Made by a program: the position numbers and the translations under genes. A stretch of 64,000 nt of DNA from Nitrosospira multiformis (GTDB lineage Bacteria; Pseudomonadota; Gammaproteobacteria; Burkholderiales; Nitrosomonadaceae): positions 1-64,000 of the forward strand of contig NZ_QAOK01000001.1 in NCBI RefSeq assembly GCF_003050865.1. Direction: 5' to 3'. Below the pieces are notes generated by a model. The model was not told the DNA's origin. It did not search any database and saw only the letters and a program-made list of their open reading frames with translations. Positions 8,081 to 16,121 of this stretch are shown here, piece after piece (position 1 is the first letter of the stretch; each line of letters begins with the position of its first letter).

Positions 8081-10069
8081 TCACTGATTGATTCCCGCTC
8101 CTTCCTGTTGCGGCGCCTCGGAAGGTTCTACAGCGGTAGCGGGGGGCAGGCACGGACGCAGGTTCTCATAACCTGCGGCAATCATTTCCGTCACGTCAGG
8201 GGTACGTCCCGTCTCCGAACGCAGCCACTCCGCAACCTTGGCCCGGAGTAAAGCAATGGATGGATGAGGCGTTGTCTGCATCCAGGGGCTGCCCTTCCGC
8301 GATGCGAGCGGCGGCGGCATGGGCACTTTGGCACGGAAGGCAGGTGCAATCTCCCACATCGAGAGGCGCACGAAGATACGTGGCGCACATTGCGCCAGGC
8401 TCCTGCTGACCTGGTTCCTATCTCCCGCAAGAAAGTTTGGCGGAAAACGCTCGGCTGTAAGGTGGCAAGATCCGCACGCTTTTTTGAAAACGGTTCCCGG
8501 CTCAGGTACAGGCAGCCCTGTTTCGATGTCAGCCTGTACAGGTATTGGCAGAAGAGGTGGTTCCCTCTCTTTGCCCACCACATCCAGGTCAAGTGCCGAG
8601 CGGAGGAGCGCCCGGGTTAGAGGTGCCTCCGGCCATGCGAACCGTGATATTCTCCGGCGCAAGGGGGCGAAATCTTCGGTGATGGTAACGAAAGCTTTGG
8701 CGCCATCCCGATGTTGCTTCACCTCGATGTTTTCAATCAGGTTCCCATTCGCAGTCCGTGCCTTCAATCCATCGCTGGTCGCCATCCCGCCTTTAAACAG
8801 GAAATGCAGCGGCTGTTCATTGCCGAGAGCAAAAGCCTCGATAAAATTTTTGCGTCCATGCAGGATGAACTCTCCCTGGCAATCGTATTGTCCCCCGGAA
8901 AGCACGCAAGGCGCAGCATAAACACGGCACCTGGCTCCGGCACCACCGGCAAGCCGTGCATCGAGATCATGCAGGTCCTTCTCGGGGATGAGAGCAGCCA
9001 GTCCCGTCACGAAGCGACGCGCCAGCAGCGGATCGCCCGCTGTCCATACCTCAAGAGGTGGACGCGGCGCAAGAGGATCAAACTCCGCGGCAACATGCGA
9101 CTTTGCAACCCCTTCCCCATCTTCTTCCGCATCTTCCGCTAGCGCAAGCGGATTCCGATCTGGAAGGTCGGGATTCGGAATGGCAAGACCGCCGGGCCAG
9201 CGTGCAGCAAATTGGCGTGAGAATGCCTGTTCCAGAGTGTTCACGTCTGAAAACCTGCCTCCCGACAGGCGGTACTGGATTGCAGCTGTTATTGCCAGCG
9301 GGCGGCAGGTCGAGTCGCATGCTTCGAGCCACACACGGTGTATTACACCGATGAGATTGGCCCGGTCAGTTGCATCGTCAATAAGATTGGGGAGATCAAC
9401 GCCGCGATGCACGGGAATTCCATAAAAGCTATCCCTTACTTGGGACAGCTTCTCCGCTACCCGTCGATTCGCATTGGTTTCATCCCATAACTGCCGCGAA
9501 AAAATCGGCGCGTGATTCTGGTGGCAAGCCATGCAAATATTCCTGTTTGCATAAACCAGCCGCGGTGTGCCGCCTTCCCTATAATCCCTCACTGCCTGAA
9601 ATTCAAAGCGTGCGGCGGCCTCGTTGTAGCTGATGACTTCAATCACATTCGTCTTTTCCTGGTAAGCAAGATAGAGGCGGTCTTTTGCGAACAATGGACC
9701 TTTGCCCTCCCCTGTCACCGCGACAATTGCACGGGGATAGGCGAAAAAATCGGGTGCGGCGGCAGTGCGCTGCAGAGATCGGCCAAGCGGAACCAGCACC
9801 GAGGTTATGCACGCTCCTTCCCAACACCCAAGCTGTCTCTCGATCTTCTGAACCAGGGCTGCAAACGGGAACGGAATACTATCGGCTGCAATGAAGTCGA
9901 ACAGCGACCGGCCGGATGGGGGAAGTACCGGGCCGGACACAGCCGGATCAACGGCCCAACTCGGACCCTGGCACTCCGTTACGCAGTTGCCGCTGGCGCC
10001 AGCAGACGGGGCGTAGATCAGGGAGATACAGGCTCCGATAATCGTCCCGAGCAATACAGTACGGCACAT
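8081..10069 (-). CDS. Exported di-haem cytochrome c
   Basis: About 662 residues with an N-terminal signal peptide (MCRTVLLGTIIGACISLIYA, cleavage near AGASG). Two haem c sites are seen, CMACH (179-183) and CGSCH (532-536). The region between shows no family I can name. The C-terminal part around the second haem resembles the end of mono-haem cytochrome domains. The start is the ATG at 10069, only 2 bases after the stop of the preceding gene (TGA at 10072-10074), so translation is probably coupled. It is the last gene of a three-gene operon and meets the GMC gene tail to tail. A periplasmic electron-transfer role is likely; its partners are inference. Confidence 0.78.
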   Translation of the reverse strand: MCRTVLLGTIIGACISLIYAPSAGASGNCVTECQGPSWAVDPAVSGPVLPPSGRSLFDFIAADSIPFPFAALVQKIERQLGCWEGACITSVLVPLGRSLQRTAAAPDFFAYPRAIVAVTGEGKGPLFAKDRLYLAYQEKTNVIEVISYNEAAARFEFQAVRDYREGGTPRLVYANRNICMACHQNHAPIFSRQLWDETNANRRVAEKLSQVRDSFYGIPVHRGVDLPNLIDDATDRANLIGVIHRVWLEACDSTCRPLAITAAIQYRLSGGRFSDVNTLEQAFSRQFAARWPGGLAIPNPDLPDRNPLALAEDAEEDGEGVAKSHVAAEFDPLAPRPPLEVWTAGDPLLARRFVTGLAALIPEKDLHDLDARLAGGAGARCRVYAAPCVLSGGQYDCQGEFILHGRKNFIEAFALGNEQPLHFLFKGGMATSDGLKARTANGNLIENIEVKQHRDGAKAFVTITEDFAPLRRRISRFAWPEAPLTRALLRSALDLDVVGKEREPPLLPIPVQADIETGLPVPEPGTVFKKACGSCHLTAERFPPNFLAGDRNQVSRSLAQCAPRIFVRLSMWEIAPAFRAKVPMPPPLASRKGSPWMQTTPHPSIALLRAKVAEWLRSETGRTPDVTEMIAAGYENLRPCLPPATAVEPSEAPQQEGAGINQ

Positions 10070-10071
10070 GG

Positions 10072-10986
10072 TCAGTTTTCCGACCTGAAACCAATTGGAC
10101 GGACCTGCTCCCCTGGCCAGCAATCCTGTCGTGTTGACTCCCCTCCAGAAAACCCCAGACTATGGCGCTGATCGAGATTCCTGTCGTAGAGGGTAAAATT
10201 CAGAAAAAAGATTTTGCCGAGATAGACGCGCCCGAGATAGAACCCTGGCCGGATCATGCGGATTTCGTCGCGCACCTGGAGGCCATGGCGGCCAACCAGT
10301 TGATCAAGCAATTCCGGATACCCTGGAATATCGTCGCTGAAGGAGTAATCGACGATGATCGACTCCCGGCGCGAATCAAGCAGGCTCTGCCCGCAGTAGA
10401 GGCGTGCGGGGAACATCAGCCACTGTTCCCGGCCCTCTATAGTGATAGTGGGAATGGCTGCCGGATGGGAGCCAAGCAAGTGGTCGAGGGGCGTCAGGTC
10501 ATCAACGCGAGTGAACGCCAAGCGGACGTCGCCCTGAAACACCTTCCTGCCCCACAAGTACCTGCAAAGAAGCTTGAACCTGTTTGTGCTGGCATTCGCA
10601 AACCCCGGCAATTCACTGATGATTCTGGTTTCGGTGGTGATTTGATCATCAGGAATACCATTCGGGGAAAACGGCTGCGCATCGAACAATCCATCAGGGA
10701 TCACACCGGCAGTCAGGCGCGCATAGATCTGATCTATCTGCTCCTGATCGTATGCAGCCAGCATTTCAGGCGTGAGTTCGGCCAGATGGGCAGAAGTGAG
10801 GGGAAACTCATGCTCAACCCGCGCAAAATCGGGCTTGCTCGCATAATAGCCGCCATAGCTGGCAAACCTGATGGCGGAAGGTGACGAGCCATGCAAGCTA
10901 CCGCAGGCGCCAAGTGTAACGCCTGCACAGACAATGACCGTTTTCGCCGCCCTTATCCCTATCCTTATCCCTGTCCCTGCTTTCAT
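10072..10986 (-). CDS. Putative lipoprotein of unknown function in the cytochrome operon
   Basis: 304 residues. The N-terminal signal has a lipobox-like LGACG (Cys about 28), so export and lipid anchoring are likely. I recognise no domain. The body contains two Cys (RLYCGQS and a C-terminal CWPGEQ) besides the lipobox and FKLLCRY, and no CxxCH. The start codon lies 2 bases after the stop of the upstream cytochrome gene, and the next gene starts 2 bases after its own stop. This implies a shared function, perhaps as an anchor or assembly partner of the cytochromes (inference). The 5' end is built on a short GGGATA-type repeat. Confidence 0.7.
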   Translation of the reverse strand: MKAGTGIRIGIRAAKTVIVCAGVTLGACGSLHGSSPSAIRFASYGGYYASKPDFARVEHEFPLTSAHLAELTPEMLAAYDQEQIDQIYARLTAGVIPDGLFDAQPFSPNGIPDDQITTETRIISELPGFANASTNRFKLLCRYLWGRKVFQGDVRLAFTRVDDLTPLDHLLGSHPAAIPTITIEGREQWLMFPARLYCGQSLLDSRRESIIVDYSFSDDIPGYPELLDQLVGRHGLQVRDEIRMIRPGFYLGRVYLGKIFFLNFTLYDRNLDQRHSLGFSGGESTRQDCWPGEQVRPIGFRSEN

Positions 10987-10988
10987 TG

Positions 10989-13526
10989 CTAAAGTGTAGC
11001 GAGAAAGGCGATAAGTGCATCCTTGTCGCCATCGGACAGATCCTCTCCAAAAGGATGCCCCTCGTTCTCGATCTCTGCTGTACAGAAACCGTAGCTTGTC
11101 ATGAGGCGAGGAAAGTTGCGGAGAACTTCAGCCATGTGTCCTGGTTCCTTCGCCAGCACTCCGGCGGCAGAGCGCAGATCTCCGACAATTTTCCTGCCCT
11201 CACCGCGGCCAAACTGCCTGACGAGCTTCTCCTCCGCCATGGCGGGTTTGCGTCTGGCAAGAAGCATGTCGTTCACGAAGGCCTTGTGCTGGAAGCTTGT
11301 AACCCTGCCGACGCTGAAACCCGCCGGCAGGACCAGGTTAAAGCCGAGCAATTCACCCTCACGCTTACCATCCCAAACCCTGGCACCGAGCGTGACTTGT
11401 ATGTCGTTATCGATGCGGGGAATCTTTGGTGTGCGCCTGCCGGGATTGAGCAAATCCCGCATCGAGGCCACATACAGCTTGAAACGCCCCTCGACACTCG
11501 GATCATATGACCAGCAGCCCTGTGCTTTATCTACCGGGATTGCCTGCCCGTCTGCATCCACATACGGCGACCGGTAGAAATTGTTCATCCGGTTTGCCGG
11601 CTTCCCGCAAAGCTCCGGACCAACGGAATTGTTGTGCAAAAACGGGGCATGGGCCCATACTGACAACAGCGAAATATTACGATAGTAGCCTCGGCCACCA
11701 TCATGCGGTTCGCGAATGTTCGGATCTGGAGACCGCGCGCGAAGTGTTTCGGAGCCGTATTCTTCCCAGATGTGTCCCATCATATGATTCGAATGCAGGG
11801 AACGGCAACGATGCGTGCCTGCTTCAGAGACGAAGACAGATTCATCCGAGCCCAGCCAGTCCGCGCGCATCCCGGTCGCATCGACTGCCCGAAAGTCCCG
11901 GCTGTGGAACGCTCCACCCACGAGCTCCGGAATAGACGAATGACAGCGTGCGCACTTATCCGCAAAGACTTCACGGCCACGTCTCACTGCATTTTCCCCA
12001 AACTTTTTGTTCAGGTCAGCTTCGAGATCCGCCATGGTATAAACGGCATTCGGGCTTGAATCACGTAGCGCAAGCTCGCGAGCGCCAACGAGATCCGTGG
12101 CTTCGCCTTCCCTCGACAAAAGAAAGTCGTGTATGTTCTCCAGCCGATCTTCAATGGCGCGAAAACTGGCGCAATCCCGGCGGCACTGGCCAATGTCGAA
12201 GGGTGTCTGGCCAAAATTGCGTTGATGCGGATCGAGTTGGCGAAGGTCAGTCAGATGGTTCATCCAGCATTGCTCTGAACAGCTTCCGATATTGATATAG
12301 ACACGCTGAATAGCCTCAAGCGTGCCGGTCGAGTCTTCACCGCCCTTCAGAAGGTGATGAACTGTCGCAACAGACTTCTCCCGTAGCCAGCACTTGCCAT
12401 TGCGGCCGGGTTCGCACCAGCAGCGGGGGTCGGCAACCTTGCACGACGCAACCTTGCGCCACCGCATGACCTGTTCATTATCGAACGTCGGCCGTACTTG
12501 GGTATGAGTAATGGCGTTCGTGCTCCCGGGATTGTGCACCTGATCAGTAGCGATCCCTGACGTATCAGACGTGCCTGGCCGCGCCTGCCCGAACAACCGC
12601 GCCTCAAGCGTCGCTCCCGCCATTCCGGAGGTGAGTATTTCCGAAATTCGCAAATACTGGTTCCCGATGGTGCCGCGGATGTTTTCCCACTTTGGATCAG
12701 CCGGATTTTTGGGAGGCTTCAATGGGTCGAAAGCGACATGGCAGGACGCGCAGGTGATGCCGATCAGAAACGGTGGCTCGATCGAGCCATCGGCAAGGCG
12801 GCTGAATTCGCTGCTGCCCATTCCCGGTTGTTTTGGGAGCGGCACGCGATATCCATCCCAACCTGCGAGACTCCCGTTCAATGCGATCCATCGAGATCTG
12901 TCAAAACGGGGATTGGGAAATTTTCTGAAACCGATAGCACCGGTTGAGGTGCCAAAAGCGAGATCACATGCAGACTGACGCTGGTCCTTGCTCCCGTGAT
13001 GCGGATCTGTCCTTATGGGAAGCGTGTCCGCATGATCGCAGGCCGGATCGCGATAACCAGCATGCCCTACGTGCTTGAGCAGTTCCTCATCCCCGGGGCA
13101 CCATTCGAACCCGTAGGTTTCTTCCCGCGTCCTCGCGGGGCAACCCGCGGTACCCGGCACGCAGCAGTCAGGATCGTTGATGAGACCCCACGCTGCAAAG
13201 CGATCTTCATGCTCATGCGCGTTGAGGACGCGATACCAGTCGACCTGTACATTGAGGCGCTGGGGAAACACATAGGTATAAAAGCGGCTGTTGCCGGCAG
13301 TCGCCTTGTACCAGATCTCGCGACCGGCTCGCTCCGAAGCAGTAAGCCCGGATGCCGCGGCATAAAATCCGGAGGTATCGGCCCTCGGCCACACTTTCAT
13401 CGCAGACGCGCCGGATGGCTGTGCAGAAGTGAGGCGCAATCGGCCATCGTTTGGCATCGCATGGCCCGGCAATATCGCACCGACCAGCAACAGAATGATC
13501 CGCGCCAGAACATGTGTTTTCTTCAT
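10989..13526 (-). CDS. Large di-haem cytochrome c, paralogue of the 3259-5904 protein
   Basis: 845 residues with a plain Sec signal peptide (MKKTHVLARIILLLVGAILP, cleavage near GHAMP) and no lipobox. Haem motifs are CASCH (259-263) and CARCH (525-529). Shared blocks with the lipoprotein on the other side are GAIGFRKFPNPRFD, CASCHVAFDPLKPPKNP, RGREVFADKCARCHSS and the NISLLSVWAHAPFLHNNSVG segment typical of RoxA/MauG-like di-haem enzymes. Several extra Cys pairs near residues 115-150 (DCCVPGTAGC) may form disulfides. It is the first gene of a coupled operon. Oxidase, peroxidase or electron-carrier activity are all possible; I cannot choose between them from sequence alone. Confidence 0.8.
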   Translation of the reverse strand: MKKTHVLARIILLLVGAILPGHAMPNDGRLRLTSAQPSGASAMKVWPRADTSGFYAAASGLTASERAGREIWYKATAGNSRFYTYVFPQRLNVQVDWYRVLNAHEHEDRFAAWGLINDPDCCVPGTAGCPARTREETYGFEWCPGDEELLKHVGHAGYRDPACDHADTLPIRTDPHHGSKDQRQSACDLAFGTSTGAIGFRKFPNPRFDRSRWIALNGSLAGWDGYRVPLPKQPGMGSSEFSRLADGSIEPPFLIGITCASCHVAFDPLKPPKNPADPKWENIRGTIGNQYLRISEILTSGMAGATLEARLFGQARPGTSDTSGIATDQVHNPGSTNAITHTQVRPTFDNEQVMRWRKVASCKVADPRCWCEPGRNGKCWLREKSVATVHHLLKGGEDSTGTLEAIQRVYINIGSCSEQCWMNHLTDLRQLDPHQRNFGQTPFDIGQCRRDCASFRAIEDRLENIHDFLLSREGEATDLVGARELALRDSSPNAVYTMADLEADLNKKFGENAVRRGREVFADKCARCHSSIPELVGGAFHSRDFRAVDATGMRADWLGSDESVFVSEAGTHRCRSLHSNHMMGHIWEEYGSETLRARSPDPNIREPHDGGRGYYRNISLLSVWAHAPFLHNNSVGPELCGKPANRMNNFYRSPYVDADGQAIPVDKAQGCWSYDPSVEGRFKLYVASMRDLLNPGRRTPKIPRIDNDIQVTLGARVWDGKREGELLGFNLVLPAGFSVGRVTSFQHKAFVNDMLLARRKPAMAEEKLVRQFGRGEGRKIVGDLRSAAGVLAKEPGHMAEVLRNFPRLMTSYGFCTAEIENEGHPFGEDLSDGDKDALIAFLATL

Positions 13527-13580
13527 ACCCTCCTTACTACAGCGGCTGAAGGATGGATTTCAGATATTGCCTTGAAAAAA

Positions 13581-13662
13581 TCTGGATACCCACTTTCGCG
13601 GGTATGACGGCGCCTTGATGGGCCGGTCGCCAGAATTCCTCACTTCAGCGTTCGCGGATGAG
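13581..13662. repeat. REP-like intergenic repeat, copy 1
   Basis: This stretch (TCTGGATACCCACTTTCGCG onward, with ATGACGGCG and GGAATTCCTCACT-like blocks) matches 28962-29042 closely over about 80 bases. Its first part forms a small palindrome (ACCCACTTTCGCGGGT). It lies between two genes and is probably a dispersed element, perhaps also an mRNA end. Confidence 0.7.
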
Positions 13663-13794
13663 GAAACCACAGTGGAGGCAGGCCTCTACGACCTCAGTCT
13701 AGTATATAAACGTCCCGCTTTCTGCGAGTCAACTCTTTGCGGGCGGCTGGTATAATCAACGTGAATATCTGGAGAACCGGGTTAGAAAGATTCG

Positions 13795-14313
13795 ATGCGA
13801 AAAATCCTTCCATCACTACTGTTATTCATGGTTTCGGTGGGCAATGCGGCAGAAACCCCTATACGGCCCGGCTTATGGGAAATAACGACGACGTCGATGC
13901 TATTGACCCTGGTGCCACAGATTCCCCCTGAGCAAATGCGGCAGCTGACGAATCTGGCGAAGCAATATGGACTGGATCTACCCCGGATCGAGAATGGAGC
14001 GGCCACCTCCAGAATCTGCATCACTCAGGAAATGGCGGACCAGGAGATTCCTTCCTATCTGCACGTTCACGAAGCGGGATGCAGCATCAAGAATGCCCTC
14101 CGCACCGAGAATGACTACAAGATGGATCTCGTCTGCACCAATCCTCAATTGCAGGGCAAGGGGCGGGCTGAGGGTTCGTTTACGACATCGGAGAGTTTTT
14201 CGGGATGGACCGTGTTCAACGGCAGGGTGCAAAACACTCCCGTCAATGAGCACGCCGATACCAGGGGACGCTGGATCAGCGCGAGTTGCGGCAAGGCAAA
14301 ATCACCGCATTGA
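13795..14313 (+). CDS. DUF3617 family secreted protein
   Basis: 172 residues. The N-terminal signal peptide (MRKILPSLLLFMVSVGNAAE) is followed by IRPGLWEITTTS, the start of the DUF3617 domain (K/R-P-G-L-W-E). Four Cys remain in the mature part (RICIT, AGCSI, LVCTN, SASCG), consistent with disulfides in the periplasm. The family's function is unknown. It stands alone between the cytochrome operon and mpl, which is on the opposite strand. Confidence 0.78.
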   Translation: MRKILPSLLLFMVSVGNAAETPIRPGLWEITTTSMLLTLVPQIPPEQMRQLTNLAKQYGLDLPRIENGAATSRICITQEMADQEIPSYLHVHEAGCSIKNALRTENDYKMDLVCTNPQLQGKGRAEGSFTTSESFSGWTVFNGRVQNTPVNEHADTRGRWISASCGKAKSPH

Positions 14314-14372
14314 TTGTCAACCCGGCTCCTGTCCCGCCATATTTGTCTGCCTGACTGGCGACGGCTTAACCC

Positions 14373-15743
14373 TTACCCGCTGGCAACTTCGTCTGCTGCG
14401 ACTGCGGCCATCCTTTTGAGCAGTTTTTCGTGAATACCGCCGAAACCGGCGTTGCTCATGACGAGTATATGGTCGCCTGGTTGGGCGTATGCTGTAATCG
14501 CAGCAATCAATTGGTCCAGCTCTTCAAAGGCAACCGCTTTTTCGCCCAGCGGAAGCAGCGCTTGCGACAAGTCCCAGCCCAGGTTGGCAGCGTAGCAGAA
14601 CACCACGTCCGCCCTTGTCAGGCTAGCTGCCAGACTCTCTTTCCATACGCCCATTTTCATGGTATTCGAGCGTGGCTCAAGCACGGCAATGATGCGCGCC
14701 TCCTTCACCCTGCTGCGCAGCCCATCAATCGTTGTACGAATCGCTGTCGGGTGATGGGCAAAATCGTCATAGACCGTGATGTCCCTTGCTACACCCCTTA
14801 CTTCCATGCGGCGCTTGACATTCCTGAATTCCGCCAGCGCGGCAATGGCTGTCTTTACCGGTACACCGGCGTGACGAGCGGCGGCCAGTGCGGCGAGCGC
14901 ATTCATCCGGTTGTGCTTTCCCAGCAATTCCCACAGCAGTGTTCCCTGGGATTCGCCAAAAAAGGATACGGCAACCGCATCGTCCGTGAGGACGTTTGCC
15001 TCCCACCCGTGGGCGACGCCTATCCTTTCGACGGGCGTCCAGCATCCCTTCCCCAGAACCCGCTCCAGATTCTCTTCCTGGCCATTGCTGACGATAAGAC
15101 CCTTGCCGGGGACGATGCGCACGAGGTGATGGAACTGCTGCTCGATCTCCTCCAGGTTCCTGAAAATATCTGCATGATCGTATTCCAGGTTATTGAGAAT
15201 GACTGTTGTGGGGTGAAAATGGACAAACTTGGAACGCTTGTCAAAAAAAGCCGTGTCATATTCGTCGGCTTCAATGACGAAAAAACCTGAACTACCCAAT
15301 CTCGCCGAGATTCCGAAATTCTGCGGTATGCCCCCAATGAGGAATCCCGGTTCCATTCCCGCATATTCGAGAATCCACCCCAGCATGGAACTGGTTGTGG
15401 TTTTGCCATGCGTCCCTGCCACCGCAAGCACCCATTTGCCCCGCAGGACATTTTCCGAAAGCCATTGAGGACCGGAAATATAGGGCAGGTTGCGGTCAAG
15501 AATCTCTTCCATGAGGGGATTGCCGCGGCTCACTACGTTCCCTATCACGAACAGGTCAGGATTCAGCCTGATTTGCTCCGGAGAAAACCCTTCGATCAAC
15601 TCGATACCCCGCGATTTCAATTGCGTGCTCATTGGAGGATAGACTCCAGCATCGCAACCGGTAACCCTGTGACCTGCTTCCTGTGCAATTGCCGCAATGC
15701 CTCCCATGAATGTGCCGCAGATGCCAAGAATATGAATATGCAA
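14373..15743 (-). CDS. mpl: UDP-N-acetylmuramate:L-alanyl-gamma-D-glutamyl-meso-diaminopimelate ligase
   Basis: 456 residues, the usual Mpl length. It opens with MHIHILGICGTFMGGIAAIA, the Mur-ligase nucleotide motif in its Mpl form, and carries the ATP P-loop GTHGKTTTSSML (about 112-123). The central domain shows EADEYDTAFFDKRSKF and LNNLEYDHADIF. The C-terminal domain begins around RRMEVRG with DDFAHHPTAI. Mpl reattaches recycled murein tripeptide to UDP-MurNAc in the cytoplasm. It is transcribed away from lptD. No missing catalytic residue is apparent. Confidence 0.95.
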   Translation of the reverse strand: MHIHILGICGTFMGGIAAIAQEAGHRVTGCDAGVYPPMSTQLKSRGIELIEGFSPEQIRLNPDLFVIGNVVSRGNPLMEEILDRNLPYISGPQWLSENVLRGKWVLAVAGTHGKTTTSSMLGWILEYAGMEPGFLIGGIPQNFGISARLGSSGFFVIEADEYDTAFFDKRSKFVHFHPTTVILNNLEYDHADIFRNLEEIEQQFHHLVRIVPGKGLIVSNGQEENLERVLGKGCWTPVERIGVAHGWEANVLTDDAVAVSFFGESQGTLLWELLGKHNRMNALAALAAARHAGVPVKTAIAALAEFRNVKRRMEVRGVARDITVYDDFAHHPTAIRTTIDGLRSRVKEARIIAVLEPRSNTMKMGVWKESLAASLTRADVVFCYAANLGWDLSQALLPLGEKAVAFEELDQLIAAITAYAQPGDHILVMSNAGFGGIHEKLLKRMAAVAADEVASG

Positions 15744-16121
15744 AGCTTGCTCCTGATATATATAAAATGAATTACGCGTCCGCCTGCTGGCGGCTAAAAT
15801 ATGTCCGCCCGATACGCCCGCCCGGAATTGGCCCGTTTCATCCTGTCAGCGTGCTTCGATTGGACGTTCGACCTCATCCCTGCTGGCTTGTCACTCTTTT
15901 TTGTTACACTTACGGCTTTTGTTTGCTTGCAGCCACTACTGGTGCCGGTTGAGCGGCGGACTGCATGCAGGAGCAGCTTCCATTTGCACGCGCGGCGCCC
16001 CACTATTCCGCGCTCATGCTTCCATACAGCGGCTTCCATACGGTGACGCGAGACTTATGAGCTTGAAAATAGGCATTCATCCATTTCCGGATGATATCGT
16101 TTTCAGGTTGAAGAACTTCAC
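15744..16121. other. Divergent intergenic region mpl / lptD
   Basis: About 380 bases between two divergent genes, so promoters for both should be here. Short open frames on both strands resemble nothing known. No hairpin or binding site stands out enough to name. Confidence 0.5.
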
